From WTGA01 sp965231865 (GTDB taxonomy: Bacteria > Pseudomonadota > Gammaproteobacteria > Arenicellales > Poriferihabitantaceae): DNA of 64,000 nucleotides. Of the stretch, positions 62,385-64,000 are shown in pieces. The notes under the pieces were generated by a model, which saw only the letters and a program-made list of their open reading frames with translations, was not told where the DNA came from and made no database searches. The DNA is taken from contig CBDDOJ010000002.1 in NCBI GenBank assembly GCA_965231865.1, positions 2,024,330-2,088,329 of the forward strand, read 5' to 3'. Position numbers and translations under genes: made by a program. The number at the start of each line of letters is the position of its first letter. Position 1 is the stretch's first letter.

Positions 62385-63952
62385 TTTTCCACCTCCCCAC
62401 CGATCCACGGTTGGACTACTTCCTGCAACATCACCGTATCGGTTTTGGCATAAATCATGGTGGTATCCATGGATTCGTGCCTCAGCAGTGACTGGACGAC
62501 TGTCAGTGAAGACCCGGTCCGTAGCAGGTGGGTGGCCTGGCTGTGCCGAAACACATGAGCACCACGACTGGCAAAGGTCTGGACTCCCGCCCGGTCCAGC
62601 GCCCTACGTGCCACCGCGCCGACCGTGGTCGGACCAGAAAAAGGTCGGTAGGGTGCGACCGACCGAAGAAACACGTTCTCTTCGTCCACCTTTGGCCGAC
62701 GTTTCAGGTAGGCAACCAGTGCATCACCGACCTCCTGGGGAAGCGGCAGTACGGCCTGTCGTCGGGACTTTCCCGACACTCGAATCTCGGCCCGCTCCCA
62801 ATCGATGTCGTTCAGGCGCAGAGCCACGATATCCCCGGCCCGCAGCGCCAGTCGTGCCAGCAACAACAGAATGGCCCGATTGCGCAGGCCCGTCGGTTGC
62901 TGATCACACGTCTCGATGACACGATCAATATCGTCGGCTGAGATGTAGCGGGGAAGAGTCGACAACCGCCATTGTGGTACCGTCGGAACAGCCTCGACCA
63001 AGGCAGCTTGGATGCGACCTTCCGACACCAGGAATCGCAGGTACACACGCATTGAGGTCGTCATCCTTTGGGCATAGTCTCGTGACCGATGCTCGATCTG
63101 TTCCCACAGCACCTTGCGAATCCGTGCGGCATCATAGGCATCCGGGTCCTCTCCGAGATTGGGCAGGATCGCTGACACCCGTCGGATATGAGCTCGACAG
63201 GTACTCCTGCAAAGGCTCCGGGTGTGTTCAAGCCAGTCCGAGAGCTTCTCCAGAATGTCCGGGAGAGGGTCCTTGTGGGGGGGTTCCATGGGTGGAATCC
63301 GCCCAAGGGCCGCAAGATGCACCATAAACCGGGACAGTATCCTTCTGTTTTTATCACTATCGGAAGACTGGGCGCGTCGACCATAAAAGACGCCGGGGAG
63401 AGAGCAGACAAACAAACGATGATGGAATTGTTCGAGGACCGCCGGGGTCAGTTCGCGTAGCGGAAGTCGGGAGAGATGGAGCCAGACAATCAGTCCAGTG
63501 TAGGTCTTCTGATAGTCCTGAATGGTGGAAGAGGAATAACCATCCGTGCGTAACCGGTCGGTAAAATCATCTACAAGGCGGAGGTTATCCTCCAGATCCC
63601 CCGGGGTGGCAATCCATCCTTCCTGCTCCAGATAGCGGACGAAGTGCATGAGTTGGGGGGAGGTGTGGCGTTTGGCCCAAGAGCGGAACCGAGCCGATGC
63701 CGGGGCAACGGTGCAACCATCACAGTCGTGCTGGAGGAATCGGTGGATGACAAGACCATCGACGGTTTCAAGAGCAATATCATTGCACGCCAGCCAGGTA
63801 AGGAAGTGATGGGCGGGATATCGATAATCGCTGAGATGCTTCTCGGTTATACGCCCGGTCAGTCCGGAGGCATCAATAAACCCAGCAATGAGGGCATCGT
63901 GGTCGATCTGTGAGGGGGTTGCCAGAGTCTGGCGATGGGGTTTGGATGACAT
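62381..63952 (-). CDS. RIT tyrosine recombinase, first gene
   Basis: This is the largest of the three, 523 residues. The N-terminal ~250 residues form an extended DNA-binding region with a Cys pair (HDCDGCTVAP). The catalytic domain shows LARLALRAGDIVAL, VSGKSRRQAVLPL, HVFRHSQATHLLRTG and LRHESMDTTMIYA. Translation begins MSSKPHRQTLATPSQ. It is the leading gene of the trio. Confidence 0.9.
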   Translation of the reverse strand: MSSKPHRQTLATPSQIDHDALIAGFIDASGLTGRITEKHLSDYRYPAHHFLTWLACNDIALETVDGLVIHRFLQHDCDGCTVAPASARFRSWAKRHTSPQLMHFVRYLEQEGWIATPGDLEDNLRLVDDFTDRLRTDGYSSSTIQDYQKTYTGLIVWLHLSRLPLRELTPAVLEQFHHRLFVCSLPGVFYGRRAQSSDSDKNRRILSRFMVHLAALGRIPPMEPPHKDPLPDILEKLSDWLEHTRSLCRSTCRAHIRRVSAILPNLGEDPDAYDAARIRKVLWEQIEHRSRDYAQRMTTSMRVYLRFLVSEGRIQAALVEAVPTVPQWRLSTLPRYISADDIDRVIETCDQQPTGLRNRAILLLLARLALRAGDIVALRLNDIDWERAEIRVSGKSRRQAVLPLPQEVGDALVAYLKRRPKVDEENVFLRSVAPYRPFSGPTTVGAVARRALDRAGVQTFASRGAHVFRHSQATHLLRTGSSLTVVQSLLRHESMDTTMIYAKTDTVMLQEVVQPWIGGEVEK

Positions 63953-63956
63953 TTTT

Positions 63957-63985
63957 GGTTCTCCACTTGGTTTGAAAGGAGAACC
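63957..63985. repeat. palindrome at the right end of the RIT element
   Basis: GGTTCTCC pairs with GGAGAACC across 13 bases, directly upstream of the first recombinase gene. The loop contains ACTTGG, the core also found in the left-end palindrome. It is probably both terminal repeat and regulatory region of the trio. Confidence 0.6.
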
Positions 63986-64000
63986 ACTCTACCCGGAGAA

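Larger units (their letters stand above)
60358..64000 (-). mobile_element. recombinase-in-trio (RIT) element
   Basis: Three tyrosine recombinase genes of different subtype (523, ~314 and 330 residues) are arranged head to tail with overlapping stop/start codons, the defining feature of RIT elements. Palindromic sequence flanks the trio on both sides (60358-60448; 63957-63985). The exact right boundary may lie beyond the window. All three catalytic cores look intact, so the element may be mobile. Confidence 0.82.

Overview
The window looks like the replication-terminus region of a sulfur-oxidising gammaproteobacterium. The taxonomic inference rests on DsrEFH and TusA sulfur carriers, a partial Sox gene set, a YeeE/YedE sulfur transporter, and the gammaproteobacterial run mtaD-like / ubiG / gph / panC. 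No rRNA, tRNA or named marker in the window fixes the genus. A XerCD dif-like site at 318-345 suggests the terminus. This would fit the unusual load of mobile, toxin-antitoxin and defence genes.

Layout: 1-3.7 kb has the dif-like site, a decayed vapBC pair, an NCS2 nucleobase permease and an intact FitAB-like toxin-antitoxin pair. 4.1-5.6 kb holds dsrE-dsrF-dsrH-tusA. 5.6-7.3 kb is an islet with a patatin-like remnant and a HEPN-like ORF. It is bracketed by two copies of the 3' end of the neighbouring thioredoxin-fold gene. 7.2-14.4 kb is a minus-strand run: beta-propeller, soxY, soxB, soxZ, an HMA-like/cytochrome c fusion, a DUF302 protein, SCO1/SenC and a DUF255 thioredoxin-fold protein. soxA, soxX and soxCD are not seen. 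A complete ISKra4-type IS (14,493-16,325, 9-bp target duplication) separates this run from a yeeE/yedE gene that probably headed it.

17.7-26.6 kb is mostly housekeeping: a frameshifted SDR, a YbfF-like esterase, acetyl-CoA synthetase, a PaiB-like protein, a zeta-toxin-like kinase with a small partner, an AA_synth-family protein, an EthD protein, an EEP-family hydrolase and an iron-dependent alcohol dehydrogenase. 26.8-41.3 kb is a large minus-strand defence island: small HTH protein, SNF2-type helicase, Eco57I-like adenine methylase, a giant DEAD helicase with a DUF1998-type C-terminus, a decayed small ORF and the stub of a UvrD-type helicase gene. Its composition recalls class 1 DISARM/Druantia but matches neither exactly. 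The methylase and giant helicase are interrupted by seven single-base insertions, while the surrounding housekeeping genes are intact. A TIR-domain gene, an ISNCY-like fragment and a two-repeat CRISPR relic follow.

43-51 kb is a core metabolic block: an M24 peptidase-fold protein, a metY-like gene, an alpha/beta hydrolase, an mtaD-like deaminase, ubiG, gph, panC and an SDR. 51-58.4 kb has a SWIM/SNF2 helicase, an AbiE toxin-antitoxin pair and dinB. The right edge (60.4-64 kb) is a recombinase-in-trio (RIT) element: three overlapping tyrosine recombinase genes flanked by palindromic sequence.
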